From contig JAFYXM010000004.1 in NCBI GenBank assembly GCA_017546175.1, positions 62,001 through 126,000 of the forward strand: DNA of 64,000 nucleotides. Reading direction: 5' to 3'. Source of the DNA: Elusimicrobiaceae bacterium (GTDB lineage Bacteria; Elusimicrobiota; Elusimicrobia; Elusimicrobiales; Elusimicrobiaceae). Numbering within the stretch: position 1 is the first letter of the stretch; every line of letters begins with the position of its first letter. Below the pieces are notes generated by a model. The model saw nothing but the letters and a program-made list of their open reading frames with translations. It was not told where the DNA came from and searched no databases. The translations under genes were made by a program, and so were the position numbers. Shown here piece by piece: positions 43,177 to 51,186 of the stretch.

Positions 43177-43975
43177 CAGAGTCACTATTTTTGCATCTTA
43201 CGGATGCGATGCCGCGTTGGGTATTTTTGCAAAACTCCAACATTTCCTTTACAGGAGCAATCGGGTTTTCGGCTTCCAACTGGGCAATGGCGTCTTTGAG
43301 TAACATTTTGGAGCGGAACAACGTCTTAAAGGCACGTTTAACCGCCATAATTTCATCTCTGCCCATGCCGGCTCTGCGCATACCGATAACGTTTAAACCC
43401 ACCAAGCGGGCGCGCTCACCTTGCGCGGTACAGTAGGGCGGGATATCCAACACGGTCATAGAACCGCCGGAGATCATGGCTTGTCTGCCGATGCGCACAA
43501 ATTGGTGCATGCCTACAAGCCCTGAAGCAATGGCTCTATCGGCAATTTGTACATGCCCTGCTACACCGGTGCAGTTACCCAAGATAATATTGTTGCCTAA
43601 TTGGCAATCGTGTGCCACATGGGAGTTGGCCATTAACAGGCAGTTGTTCCCGATGCGGGTAGGTACATCTAATTTAGTGGAACGGTGAATGGTTACGCAT
43701 TCGCGAATTTTATTTCCGTTTCCCATTTCTACCATGCTTTGCATGGAATCGTCGTAGGATAAGTCCTGCGGCTTCACGCCGATAGTGGCGTGCCCGATAA
43801 GTTCATTTCCATCGCCCATGACTGTATTTTCAATAATACAGAAAGGCCCGATGCGGTTGTCCTTACCAATAGTAACTCTCGGCCCAATAACAGTATACGG
43901 ACCTATTACCGTGGAAGGATCAATCTTTGCGCTAGGGTCAATGATAGCGGTGGGATGAATGAGGTTGTCAGACAT
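43166..43975 (-). CDS. lpxA: UDP-N-acetylglucosamine acyltransferase LpxA
   Basis: This 269-residue enzyme has a left-handed beta-helix of hexapeptide repeats (about 8-190, such as IDPSTVIGPYTVIG), the catalytic-histidine segment HVAHDCQLGNNIILGN, and a helical C-terminal domain with GLNVIGMRRAGM. It adds the first 3-hydroxyacyl chain to UDP-GlcNAc. It overlaps fabZ by 8 bp. Confidence 0.96.
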   Translation of the reverse strand: MSDNLIHPTAIIDPSAKIDPSTVIGPYTVIGPRVTIGKDNRIGPFCIIENTVMGDGNELIGHATIGVKPQDLSYDDSMQSMVEMGNGNKIRECVTIHRSTKLDVPTRIGNNCLLMANSHVAHDCQLGNNIILGNCTGVAGHVQIADRAIASGLVGMHQFVRIGRQAMISGGSMTVLDIPPYCTAQGERARLVGLNVIGMRRAGMGRDEIMAVKRAFKTLFRSKMLLKDAIAQLEAENPIAPVKEMLEFCKNTQRGIASVRCKNSDSDEE

Positions 43976-44462
43976 GTAGGTTTTCTCCTAAAATAAACAT
44001 CAGGTTCGCCTCTACACAGAGTTTGCCGTTGACGTACGCTTGTGCGGAAATACGCGAAAGCTTGCCAAGGCGCAGCACCTGTATCGGCATTTCTAAAGTG
44101 TCCCCCGGTACAACCATTCCTCTGAATTTGGCATTTTCAACGCCCAAAAATAACGGGATTCCCTTGCCTGTTTTGTTGACGTGTGGCATCATGGCCCCGC
44201 CAAAGGCTTGGGAAATGCTTTCCAAGACCAGTACCCCCGGCATAATCGGCTTTTGCGGAAAATGCCCCTTGAAAAACTCCTCTTCCCCTGTTATTTTATA
44301 AATTCCAATACAGCTTTTCCCTTCTTCCAATATACGAATTTCATTCACAAAAAGAAAGGGCTCCCTGTGAGGAATGTTCTTTTTGATTTCTTCAACATCC
44401 ATGATTCTTTGTACCGGCATAGATAATAACGGTAACAAAGATTTCTCCTCTACTTTACTCAT
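43968..44462 (-). CDS. fabZ: 3-hydroxyacyl-ACP dehydratase FabZ
   Basis: This 164-residue hot-dog-fold enzyme has IPHREPFLFVNEI, the catalytic histidine and glutamate in GHFPQKPIMPGVLVLESISQ, and FRGMVVPGD. It competes with LpxA for 3-hydroxyacyl-ACP and is commonly found between lpx genes. A 25-residue N-terminal extension precedes the core. It overlaps lpxC by 4 bp and lpxA by 8 bp. Confidence 0.95.
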   Translation of the reverse strand: MSKVEEKSLLPLLSMPVQRIMDVEEIKKNIPHREPFLFVNEIRILEEGKSCIGIYKITGEEEFFKGHFPQKPIMPGVLVLESISQAFGGAMMPHVNKTGKGIPLFLGVENAKFRGMVVPGDTLEMPIQVLRLGKLSRISAQAYVNGKLCVEANLMFILGENLHV

Positions 44463-45283
44463 TTAACCTCCGCGTTTGCTACTAGCAGCCGCCCGAACAG
44501 CACATTGTGTTTGTGTCCCCCCATGCGGCAAGTGATTTTCAACGGCGGCAAGCGTTTACCGATTAAGCTGAAATCTCCGACTAAGTCTAAAATTTTATGG
44601 CGTACCAGTTCATCGGCATAGCGAAGTTCGTTTAAGTATTTTTCTTTGCCGATAACGATGGCATTTTCAAGGCTGCCGCCTTTGGCCAAACCATGTGCTT
44701 TTAAGAAAGCAAGTTCCTCTTCAAATCCGAAGGTACGTGCGGACGAAATTTGCTCCATGTAATTTTCGGTATTTAATTCTACCGTATATTCTTGGCGGCC
44801 TACCAACGGATGTTTGTGTTCATAGATAAAAGTGACGGTCAGCTTATCGGCCGGTTCGGCACTGTAGGTGATAGGACCGTAAGAATAGGTAACCGGTTGT
44901 TTGAGGGTTAATTGCGGCAAATCGCCCTCCAAGGTGCGAAAGCCGACCTCTTGTAAATGCTGCGCATAGACTTTGGCAGAGCCGTCTGTAATAGGCGGCT
45001 CGGGACCGTCCATTTCTACCAACACGTCAGTGATACCCAAGGCACTTAAGGTAGAAAGTACATGCTCTACGGTCCATACCTCGGCGGTTTCATTTTTAAG
45101 GTTGGTACCGCGCAAGGTGGATCCTACGTGGTCTAAATCTGCCTTGATCGGCTCCGAACCGGCAATATCTACACGGACGAAATGAATACCGTCTTCGGCC
45201 GGTTTAAAAGTCATGGTGGAGGGAGCTCCTGTGTGGAGCCCTACACCCTTTACACTAACGGTGTTTAAAATGGTTTTTCTCAT
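44459..45283 (-). CDS. lpxC: UDP-3-O-acyl-N-acetylglucosamine deacetylase LpxC
   Basis: This 274-residue zinc enzyme has TLNTVSVKGVGLHTG-type N-terminus (ILNTVSVKGVGLHTG), the metal-binding histidine in EHVLSTLSALGI, HKILDLVGD, and the C-terminal catalytic histidine in GGHKHN. It performs the committed step of lipid A synthesis. The gene is separate from fabZ, unlike the LpxC-FabZ fusions of Bacteroidota. It lies 2 bp after lpxD. Confidence 0.96.
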   Translation of the reverse strand: MRKTILNTVSVKGVGLHTGAPSTMTFKPAEDGIHFVRVDIAGSEPIKADLDHVGSTLRGTNLKNETAEVWTVEHVLSTLSALGITDVLVEMDGPEPPITDGSAKVYAQHLQEVGFRTLEGDLPQLTLKQPVTYSYGPITYSAEPADKLTVTFIYEHKHPLVGRQEYTVELNTENYMEQISSARTFGFEEELAFLKAHGLAKGGSLENAIVIGKEKYLNELRYADELVRHKILDLVGDFSLIGKRLPPLKITCRMGGHKHNVLFGRLLVANAEVK

Positions 45284-45285
45284 AC

Positions 45286-46311
45286 TTATTTTTCCACAGC
45301 CTTTTTAATGAGTTTTAAATCTTTATAGATTTCAGGCAATTTTCCTTCAATAGCCAAGATTTTCAAAGTCTCTCTCATCGGGCGAGCAGGAGTACCGAAA
45401 TAGGCTTGTCCGTCTGCTAAATTATCCATCACGCCGGACTTAGCCCCGATTTGAATGCCGCTGCCGATTTTTAAATGACCTACAATGCCTACCTGGCCCG
45501 CAGCCACTACACCATTACCAATAGTGGTGGTGCCGGCTACACCCACTTGGGCGCACATGATACAACCTTGGCCTACTTTTACATTATGCGCAATTTGGAC
45601 CAAGTTGTCTATCTTTGTATTTGCACCGATTACCGTATGGGCCAGTTTAGCGCGGTCCACACAGCTGTTGGCTTGAATTTCCACATCGTCTTCAATGATT
45701 ACATTGCCGATTTGCGGTACTTTATGGTGGCGGCCTTCGTGGAACATAAAACCAAAACCGTCATTGCCTATTTTGGCTCCCGGTTGTAAGATAACGTGAT
45801 TTTTAAGTACACATTCTTCGCGCACGACTACTTGCGGATACAAAATACAATTTTGTCCGATTTGGGTGCGTTTGCCCACATATACTTGCGGAAAAATGAC
45901 GGTATTATCGCCGATGACTACATCATCTTCAATCACGCTGTAAGCACCTACGGATACATTCGCGCCCAATTTGGCAGACGGACTGATAACGGCGGTAGGA
46001 TGAATGCCGGCGGTATGTTTGGGTTTTTGTGCGTCATAATATTGGACCAACAAATTGAAAGCCCATTCCGGATTTTTGGCAAATAAGAAATTGGTTTTAA
46101 TAGGTAAAGGCAAGCCTTTGGCTGATTCGGGTAAAATAATGGCTCCGGTGGTAAAATGGGGGGGTACAGCCACTTTTTCAATGCTGATTAAATAACAGAT
46201 ACCGTCTGCTTGCGGGGCGGTTAGATCACAAAGGTGGCGAATGGTAAAGCTCTCATCGCCCACTAACTCTGCTCCGGTAATTTTAGCTACTTCTTTAAGT
46301 GTGATTTCCAT
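45286..46311 (-). CDS. lpxD: UDP-3-O-acylglucosamine N-acyltransferase LpxD
   Basis: This 341-residue enzyme has an LpxD N-terminal uridine-binding domain (about 1-100), then hexapeptide repeats (about 105-300) with the catalytic histidine in LVQIAHNVKVG, and a short C-terminal helix. It adds the second acyl chain in lipid A synthesis. It lies 12 bp downstream of the Skp-like gene, the usual bamA-skp-lpxD order. Confidence 0.96.
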   Translation of the reverse strand: MEITLKEVAKITGAELVGDESFTIRHLCDLTAPQADGICYLISIEKVAVPPHFTTGAIILPESAKGLPLPIKTNFLFAKNPEWAFNLLVQYYDAQKPKHTAGIHPTAVISPSAKLGANVSVGAYSVIEDDVVIGDNTVIFPQVYVGKRTQIGQNCILYPQVVVREECVLKNHVILQPGAKIGNDGFGFMFHEGRHHKVPQIGNVIIEDDVEIQANSCVDRAKLAHTVIGANTKIDNLVQIAHNVKVGQGCIMCAQVGVAGTTTIGNGVVAAGQVGIVGHLKIGSGIQIGAKSGVMDNLADGQAYFGTPARPMRETLKILAIEGKLPEIYKDLKLIKKAVEK

Positions 46312-46323
46312 AGATACCTCCGG

Positions 46324-47295
46324 TTATTTTTTCCGGTATTTTTTAGATTTTTTGAGTCGGTTCACAAAGTCTGTCGTTACATTCACCGGCTCTTGTCCGT
46401 ATAAAATTTCATCTTTGCGCACTACGGCGCCGATATTGCGCTTTTTGGCAAAAGATTTTATTTCGTTGTAAATATCCTGCAAAATAGCTTTTACTTCCTG
46501 TTGTTCCAATTGCAAGATTTCTTCACGAGTCTGATACTTATAATTATCAATAAAAAAGCTTCTTTCCGCAATGATTTTTTTGTTCGCACCGATTCGTTCG
46601 GTCAAATCATCTAGTCTGGCCGGAGAATTTAAGGGAGAGGTGGAAAGCACTTCCGTACCGGAAAAAATAAGGCGGTTTAATGTGTTATTTAAGAGCAAGG
46701 TATCCGCCGCTTCCGGTACTTTGGGCAGGAGGACTTGATCGGTAACAATCTTTTCATAAAAAGGTTTTAGCTCCGTCAGCTGTCTGGAAAGAAGTTTGTT
46801 TTCTGCTTCCAATGCATGGATAATATCTTTGGCATTTTCCACTTCACGCTGTTTAGATTTGATTTTTAAATCAATTTGTTTTTTAACAGCCTGAGTACGC
46901 GGATGTTCGTTAAAGGCAATGTCAATGTCAATGTAAGCTACCAAAAGACATTTTTGAGGGGTTTTTTCTTTTTCTTCTCTCTCGTCCTCTATGTATTCTT
47001 GTGGTGTTTCTTCAAGCAGCAGATTTTGCGTTTGTGTTTCGGGTTCTCTCAGGGCCTCTTGCTTGGTTTGCTCAGAGAGTTGAATCTCTGAAGAATCAGC
47101 ACTTCCTTTTTCGGCAGGCGGCTCTTGTATAGAGATGGCTTGACCCGAAGTTTTTTGCGTGGAAGATACGGTGTTTTTGGCTTTAATGGCTTCTATAATA
47201 TCCATTTCTTCTTGCGTCAGTTCCTCTGCCGCTTCCTGAGCAGAAAGCGGTAAAGAAAGCACTACAAAAAGAAAAAGCCAAAAGAGTTTTTTCAT
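46324..47295 (-). CDS. OmpH/Skp-family periplasmic chaperone-like protein, long form
   Basis: This 323-residue protein has a signal peptide (cleavage near LSAQE), a glutamate-rich low-complexity region (about 22-120), then an OmpH-type domain (about 125-320): VAYIDIDIAFNEHPRTQ, a long coiled coil (KQREVENAKDIIHALEAEN) and the closing NIGAVVRKDEILYG. Skp is usually about 160 residues, so the N-terminal extension and a longer coil are unusual. Position between bamA and lpxD supports a chaperone role for outer-membrane proteins. Confidence 0.82.
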   Translation of the reverse strand: MKKLFWLFLFVVLSLPLSAQEAAEELTQEEMDIIEAIKAKNTVSSTQKTSGQAISIQEPPAEKGSADSSEIQLSEQTKQEALREPETQTQNLLLEETPQEYIEDEREEKEKTPQKCLLVAYIDIDIAFNEHPRTQAVKKQIDLKIKSKQREVENAKDIIHALEAENKLLSRQLTELKPFYEKIVTDQVLLPKVPEAADTLLLNNTLNRLIFSGTEVLSTSPLNSPARLDDLTERIGANKKIIAERSFFIDNYKYQTREEILQLEQQEVKAILQDIYNEIKSFAKKRNIGAVVRKDEILYGQEPVNVTTDFVNRLKKSKKYRKK

Positions 47296-47302
47296 AAAAT
47301 CT

Positions 47303-49669
47303 TTACATCATGTTGGAAATATTGAAATAAAAGTGAGAGCGGTCCTCATTGCTCTTATGGTTTAAGCCGTAGCCCCAATCAATACGAATGGGCAAGGACG
47401 GTGTGGTAAAGCGCAACCCTACACCGACACCGGCTTTAAACTGGCTGTCTTCGGGGCCAAAAGAGAAGTCCACATCATCAAAATGATTCCAAGAGTTGCC
47501 GATATCGGCAAATAAAGCAAACTGGGCCATGGTGCGCCGTCCTTCGCGTGCCAACGGGAAGCGAAGTTCTGCGTTCATTACATAGTAGGTGGTGCCGCCG
47601 TATTGGGGACCTACTTCTCCGGCACGTTCATAACCGCGTACAGTGTCTGCACCACCCAAGAAAAACTTTTCGTAAGGAGGTACTTCCTTGGTGCGGCCAT
47701 AGGCGCGTACGGAGCCGATTTTGTTGGATAACACAAATACAATCGGATAGTTTCCGCCGATGTTTAATACCGTATGATTAAAAATAGAGCGGGCGTTTAA
47801 ATACCACAAATCTAAATCGCCGCCAATCGGGCCGCCGGCCAAAGATACACCTAAAGAATTGCGCCAACCGGAAGTGGGATCCCAAATATTATCGCGAGTA
47901 TCTACAGCAATATCTGCACTGAAGGTGGACATGTATTGATCCCCTTTAGGCAGATAGTTGTCATCTCCGGGCTGTGCATTTGGCTCTGTGAAGCGTTCGT
48001 CAATATCGTAAATATCAATGTTTTCAAAAGAGTAACCGAAACTTAATTGATAAATATCGTCATTAAAGCGCGGTCCTACGCGCAAACGTCCGCCGACGCG
48101 TCTTTCCGTATAAGCTTGGTTTTCATCGGCAAAGGAACGGTAGCGGCGCGTATTAAATAAATCTGCTCCCAAAGAAATGGGTTTGTCATAAATCCACGGG
48201 GTGGACCAACTGACCGTATAGTCTAAAATTTCTTCACCGAATAACGTACGCAAAGACAGACGCTGTGCACGACCAAAAAGGTTCATGTGATTGATGGATA
48301 CTTCCCCGTATAAACCGTCTAAGGAACTCATGGCAAGACCTGCGGTAAACATGCCGGGTCTTCCTTCAACTACATTAAAGCCAAGGTCCACTTTTTGCGG
48401 GTCGGCGGTGGGCTGGATATCAATCTGTACGTCGTTAATAAAACCTAAATTCAAGATTTTGGTTTGACTGCGTTGAATTTTTTCCGAATCATACAAATCG
48501 CCGGGTTTGACGGAAATTTCACGCGTGAAAACGTATTTTTTGGTGTTTTCGTAACCCGTCACGTCAATGTTGTCAATGTAGAAAACATTGCCTTCGGAAA
48601 TATCATAATTAATGTTTAATTGTCCGTTTTCAATGGTTTTTTGCGGTTCAACGCGCACCTGCAAATAACCCTTGTTGGCATATTGTTGCTGAATGGCAAT
48701 CACGGTATCATCAAAATCTTTTTGATTGTATAATTTTCCCTCGCGGATATAGACGTGTTCTTGTAACTCCTCGGGGGTAAAGACATTGTTGCCGTCAAAA
48801 GAAACCGTGCCGAAATTTACCTTTTCCCCTTCGGTAACGTCATAAGAGAGGGTCACTTCGGTTTGCTCTTGATTTACCTCTATTTTCGGCTCGGAGAGGT
48901 TAAATTCGCTAAAGCCTTCATTGCGTCCGTACAGGACCATTTTTACCCAGTCCCGTTGTAGATTTTGAGGTTTAAATACTTTGCCGGTGCGGTTGGAAGC
49001 TTTTTTAATAATTTTTTCGGCGGGAAGCGTGTCGCCATCCGAAAGACCGTTTAAATGTAGAGCAGCCACTCTTACGCGCGGGCCTTCATCAATAATTAGA
49101 TTGACGGTAACGGTATTGGTTTTTTCATCGGGGATTACTTCGTAATTTACTTGAGCGGAGATATAGCCTTTTTCGGCATATTTGGCCCTAATACGCTCCA
49201 TATCCCCCATGAGCTTGCCCTCATTAAAGGGGTCTTTGAGCTTTAAGGTCATGGCACCGGTAATGGCACTTTTGCCCAATTTTTTGCGGCCTTGATAAGT
49301 AATACGGTCAAAAATGGGTTTTTCTTCTACGATGTAAGTGAGGCGGTGGCAGGGATAATCTTGCCCCAGTTCATCTTGGCGAGCACCTTTGCTGCGGGAA
49401 ATATCCACTTGTACACTGTCAAAGTTTCCCAAAGAGGAAATGTCTAAAATATCTTCGTTGACGGTGTATCTTTCGTACAGCTCCCCTTTTTTAGAATGTG
49501 CCGCCTTGGTAACGGTGCGTTTGCTGATGTTTTTCAGCCCGTCCACCTCCACATCACAAATCATCCACGGACCATAAGGGTCCACTTCTTCGGTGTTTTC
49601 TTGAGCAGGCAAAGCCAAGGGCCATACCAAAAGAAAGAAAGTCCACAACCACTTATTCCAAGACGTCAT
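47303..49669 (-). CDS. bamA: Outer membrane protein assembly factor BamA
   Basis: This 788-residue Omp85 protein has a signal peptide (MTSWNKWLWTFFLLVWPLAL), five POTRA domains (about 30-440) and a C-terminal beta-barrel with the family motif VRGYERAGEVGP and a final strand ending in FYFNISNMM. It folds and inserts outer-membrane proteins. ATG 49669 is chosen over the upstream GTG (49675) because GGGGG lies 5 nt before it. It begins the envelope operon. The only upstream signal is the rpmB terminator, so its promoter must lie in or before that region. Confidence 0.96.
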   Translation of the reverse strand: MTSWNKWLWTFFLLVWPLALPAQENTEEVDPYGPWMICDVEVDGLKNISKRTVTKAAHSKKGELYERYTVNEDILDISSLGNFDSVQVDISRSKGARQDELGQDYPCHRLTYIVEEKPIFDRITYQGRKKLGKSAITGAMTLKLKDPFNEGKLMGDMERIRAKYAEKGYISAQVNYEVIPDEKTNTVTVNLIIDEGPRVRVAALHLNGLSDGDTLPAEKIIKKASNRTGKVFKPQNLQRDWVKMVLYGRNEGFSEFNLSEPKIEVNQEQTEVTLSYDVTEGEKVNFGTVSFDGNNVFTPEELQEHVYIREGKLYNQKDFDDTVIAIQQQYANKGYLQVRVEPQKTIENGQLNINYDISEGNVFYIDNIDVTGYENTKKYVFTREISVKPGDLYDSEKIQRSQTKILNLGFINDVQIDIQPTADPQKVDLGFNVVEGRPGMFTAGLAMSSLDGLYGEVSINHMNLFGRAQRLSLRTLFGEEILDYTVSWSTPWIYDKPISLGADLFNTRRYRSFADENQAYTERRVGGRLRVGPRFNDDIYQLSFGYSFENIDIYDIDERFTEPNAQPGDDNYLPKGDQYMSTFSADIAVDTRDNIWDPTSGWRNSLGVSLAGGPIGGDLDLWYLNARSIFNHTVLNIGGNYPIVFVLSNKIGSVRAYGRTKEVPPYEKFFLGGADTVRGYERAGEVGPQYGGTTYYVMNAELRFPLAREGRRTMAQFALFADIGNSWNHFDDVDFSFGPEDSQFKAGVGVGLRFTTPSLPIRIDWGYGLNHKSNEDRSHFYFNISNMM

Positions 49670-49694
49670 ATCCACCCCCGGTTATGCGTTCAAA

Positions 49695-49730
49695 CAAAAA
49701 AGCCCGCGCCAAATTACCAGCGCGGGCTGA
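49695..49730 (-). terminator. Intrinsic terminator after rpmB
   Basis: Minus strand: AGCCCGCGC (49728-49720), loop, GCGCGGGCT (49709-49701), then TTTTT. It lies between rpmB and bamA. Confidence 0.85.
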
Positions 49731-49764
49731 CTATCAGAAAACAAAAAACAGCGCAAAGCCGGAC

Positions 49765-49959
49765 TTATTTGGCCGGTCTTTTGGCCAGTCCGCTTTTGAT
49801 GCAATTGGTGCACACGTAGGCCGTTTGCGTTTTGCCTTCCAACACCACTTTTTGTTTTTGCAAGTTGGGGTTGAAGGTACGTTTCGTTCTGAGGTTAGAG
49901 TGGCTGTAAGAACCGCCGGAGACGGGGCCTTTGCCACAGATTGCACATTTATACGCCAT
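49765..49959 (-). CDS. rpmB: 50S ribosomal protein L28
   Basis: This 64-residue basic protein matches L28: YKCAICGKGPVSGGSYSHSN, RTKRTFNPNLQ and VCTNCIKSG. It has the two CxxC pairs of the zinc-binding form. Its promoter (49999-50028) overlaps the region just before the terC stop, and AAGGAAGG precedes the ATG. Confidence 0.96.
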   Translation of the reverse strand: MAYKCAICGKGPVSGGSYSHSNLRTKRTFNPNLQKQKVVLEGKTQTAYVCTNCIKSGLAKRPAK

Positions 49960-49998
49960 AAAGTCCTTCCTTATATATAAGTTAAATTCGGTCTTTAT

Positions 49999-50028
49999 AT
50001 TCTAGTAAATATTGCCGAGTTTGTCCAA
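49999..50028 (-). promoter_or_regulatory. Promoter of rpmB
   Basis: Minus strand: -35 TTGGAC (50028-50023), 18-bp spacer, -10 TAGAAT (50004-49999), about 40 nt before the ATG. Confidence 0.6.
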
Positions 50029-50970
50029 TTAATTAGCCGTTTCTTTTGGTGGAAAGAATTTGCTGGCCAACATAGACACCGCCAAAATGAATATGATAAT
50101 GCCCAAAGAAGCGGGTACGGGAATCTTTACAAAGTGGGAAATAATCATTTTGACGCCCACGAAGAATAAAATAACGGAAATGCCGTATTTGAGATACGGG
50201 AATTTGCCCGCCATACCGGAAAGCAAGAAATACAAAGAACGCAAACCGATAATGGCAAAAATATTAGAGGAATAAACCAAAAAAGTATCCTGCGTAATAC
50301 CCAAAATAGCCGGAATAGAATCAATCGCGAAAATAACGTCAGACATTTCAATGACCAAGAGAGCGGCAAATAAAGGAGTGGCAAACCACTTGGCATTGTC
50401 TTTGATGAAGAAGTTTTCCCCGTGATAGTCGGTTTTGATGGGCATAATTTTTTTGAAAACTTTTAAGATAAAAGACTGGCTGGGGTCAAATTTATCATCT
50501 TCTTTTTGCATAAGCATTTTGATAGCGGTAATAATCAACAAAGCGCCAAAAACATAAATCATCCATGCAAAAGCGGAAATGAGCTGTACACCGACGAAAA
50601 TGAACAAAAAGCGCATGGCCACGGCACCCAAAATACCCCACAAAAGCACTTTGGGTTGCAACTCATTGGGTACGGCAAAGTAGCCAAAGATCATGATAAA
50701 CACGAACATATTATCTATAGAGAGCGAATATTCTAACACATAGCCTGTGTAAAATTCTAAAGCGTGGCGAGGTCCTTCAAACAACCAAATAGCTGCTCCG
50801 AACAAAAGTGCCAAAGAAATCCAAGCACTGACCATTACGGCTGCTTCTTTGATGGAGACATGACCTTTATGTTTGTTCATGACGGCTAAGTCAATAAACA
50901 GGGCGGCTAATACAATGACCCAAAACGCGATCCACATAGCAATGGATACGCCGGTGGTAACAGGTTCCAT
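50029..50970 (-). CDS. TerC-family integral membrane protein
   Basis: This 313-residue protein has about nine membrane segments and TerC motifs: LEYSLSIDNMFVFIMIF and VIEMSDVIFAIDSIPAILG, whose conserved aspartates probably bind metal. TerC/Alx proteins are associated with manganese export, and some with tellurite resistance, during membrane protein metalation. ATG 50970 with AGGAG 9 nt upstream is preferred to the in-frame TTG at 50976. It is transcribed alone, and I see no clear terminator. Confidence 0.9.
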   Translation of the reverse strand: MEPVTTGVSIAMWIAFWVIVLAALFIDLAVMNKHKGHVSIKEAAVMVSAWISLALLFGAAIWLFEGPRHALEFYTGYVLEYSLSIDNMFVFIMIFGYFAVPNELQPKVLLWGILGAVAMRFLFIFVGVQLISAFAWMIYVFGALLIITAIKMLMQKEDDKFDPSQSFILKVFKKIMPIKTDYHGENFFIKDNAKWFATPLFAALLVIEMSDVIFAIDSIPAILGITQDTFLVYSSNIFAIIGLRSLYFLLSGMAGKFPYLKYGISVILFFVGVKMIISHFVKIPVPASLGIIIFILAVSMLASKFFPPKETAN

Positions 50971-51018
50971 AGACAAATACTCCTAACTTGTAAAATATGG
51001 CAAAAAGCCAAAGAAAAA

Positions 51019-51091
51019 AGCCGAGGATGGGAGTCGAACCCACAACCTACGGTTTACAAAACCGTTGCTCTGCCAGTTGAGCTACCTCGGC
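51019..51091 (-). tRNA. tRNA-Thr (anticodon TGT)
   Basis: The 73-nt cloverleaf has acceptor GCCGAGG / CCTCGGC, D stem GCTC / GAGC, anticodon stem ACGGT / ACCGT with loop TTTGTAA, and T stem GTGGG / CCCAT. The base after the acceptor is T and a T run follows. CCA is not encoded. Confidence 0.94.
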
Positions 51092-51186
51092 ACTACTTAT
51101 TTATGATATCAAATTTTTATCACTCACTCAAATAGTAAAAAGAAAAGTGAAAAAGTATTATAATGAGAAGAACAAGGAGTCATTTT

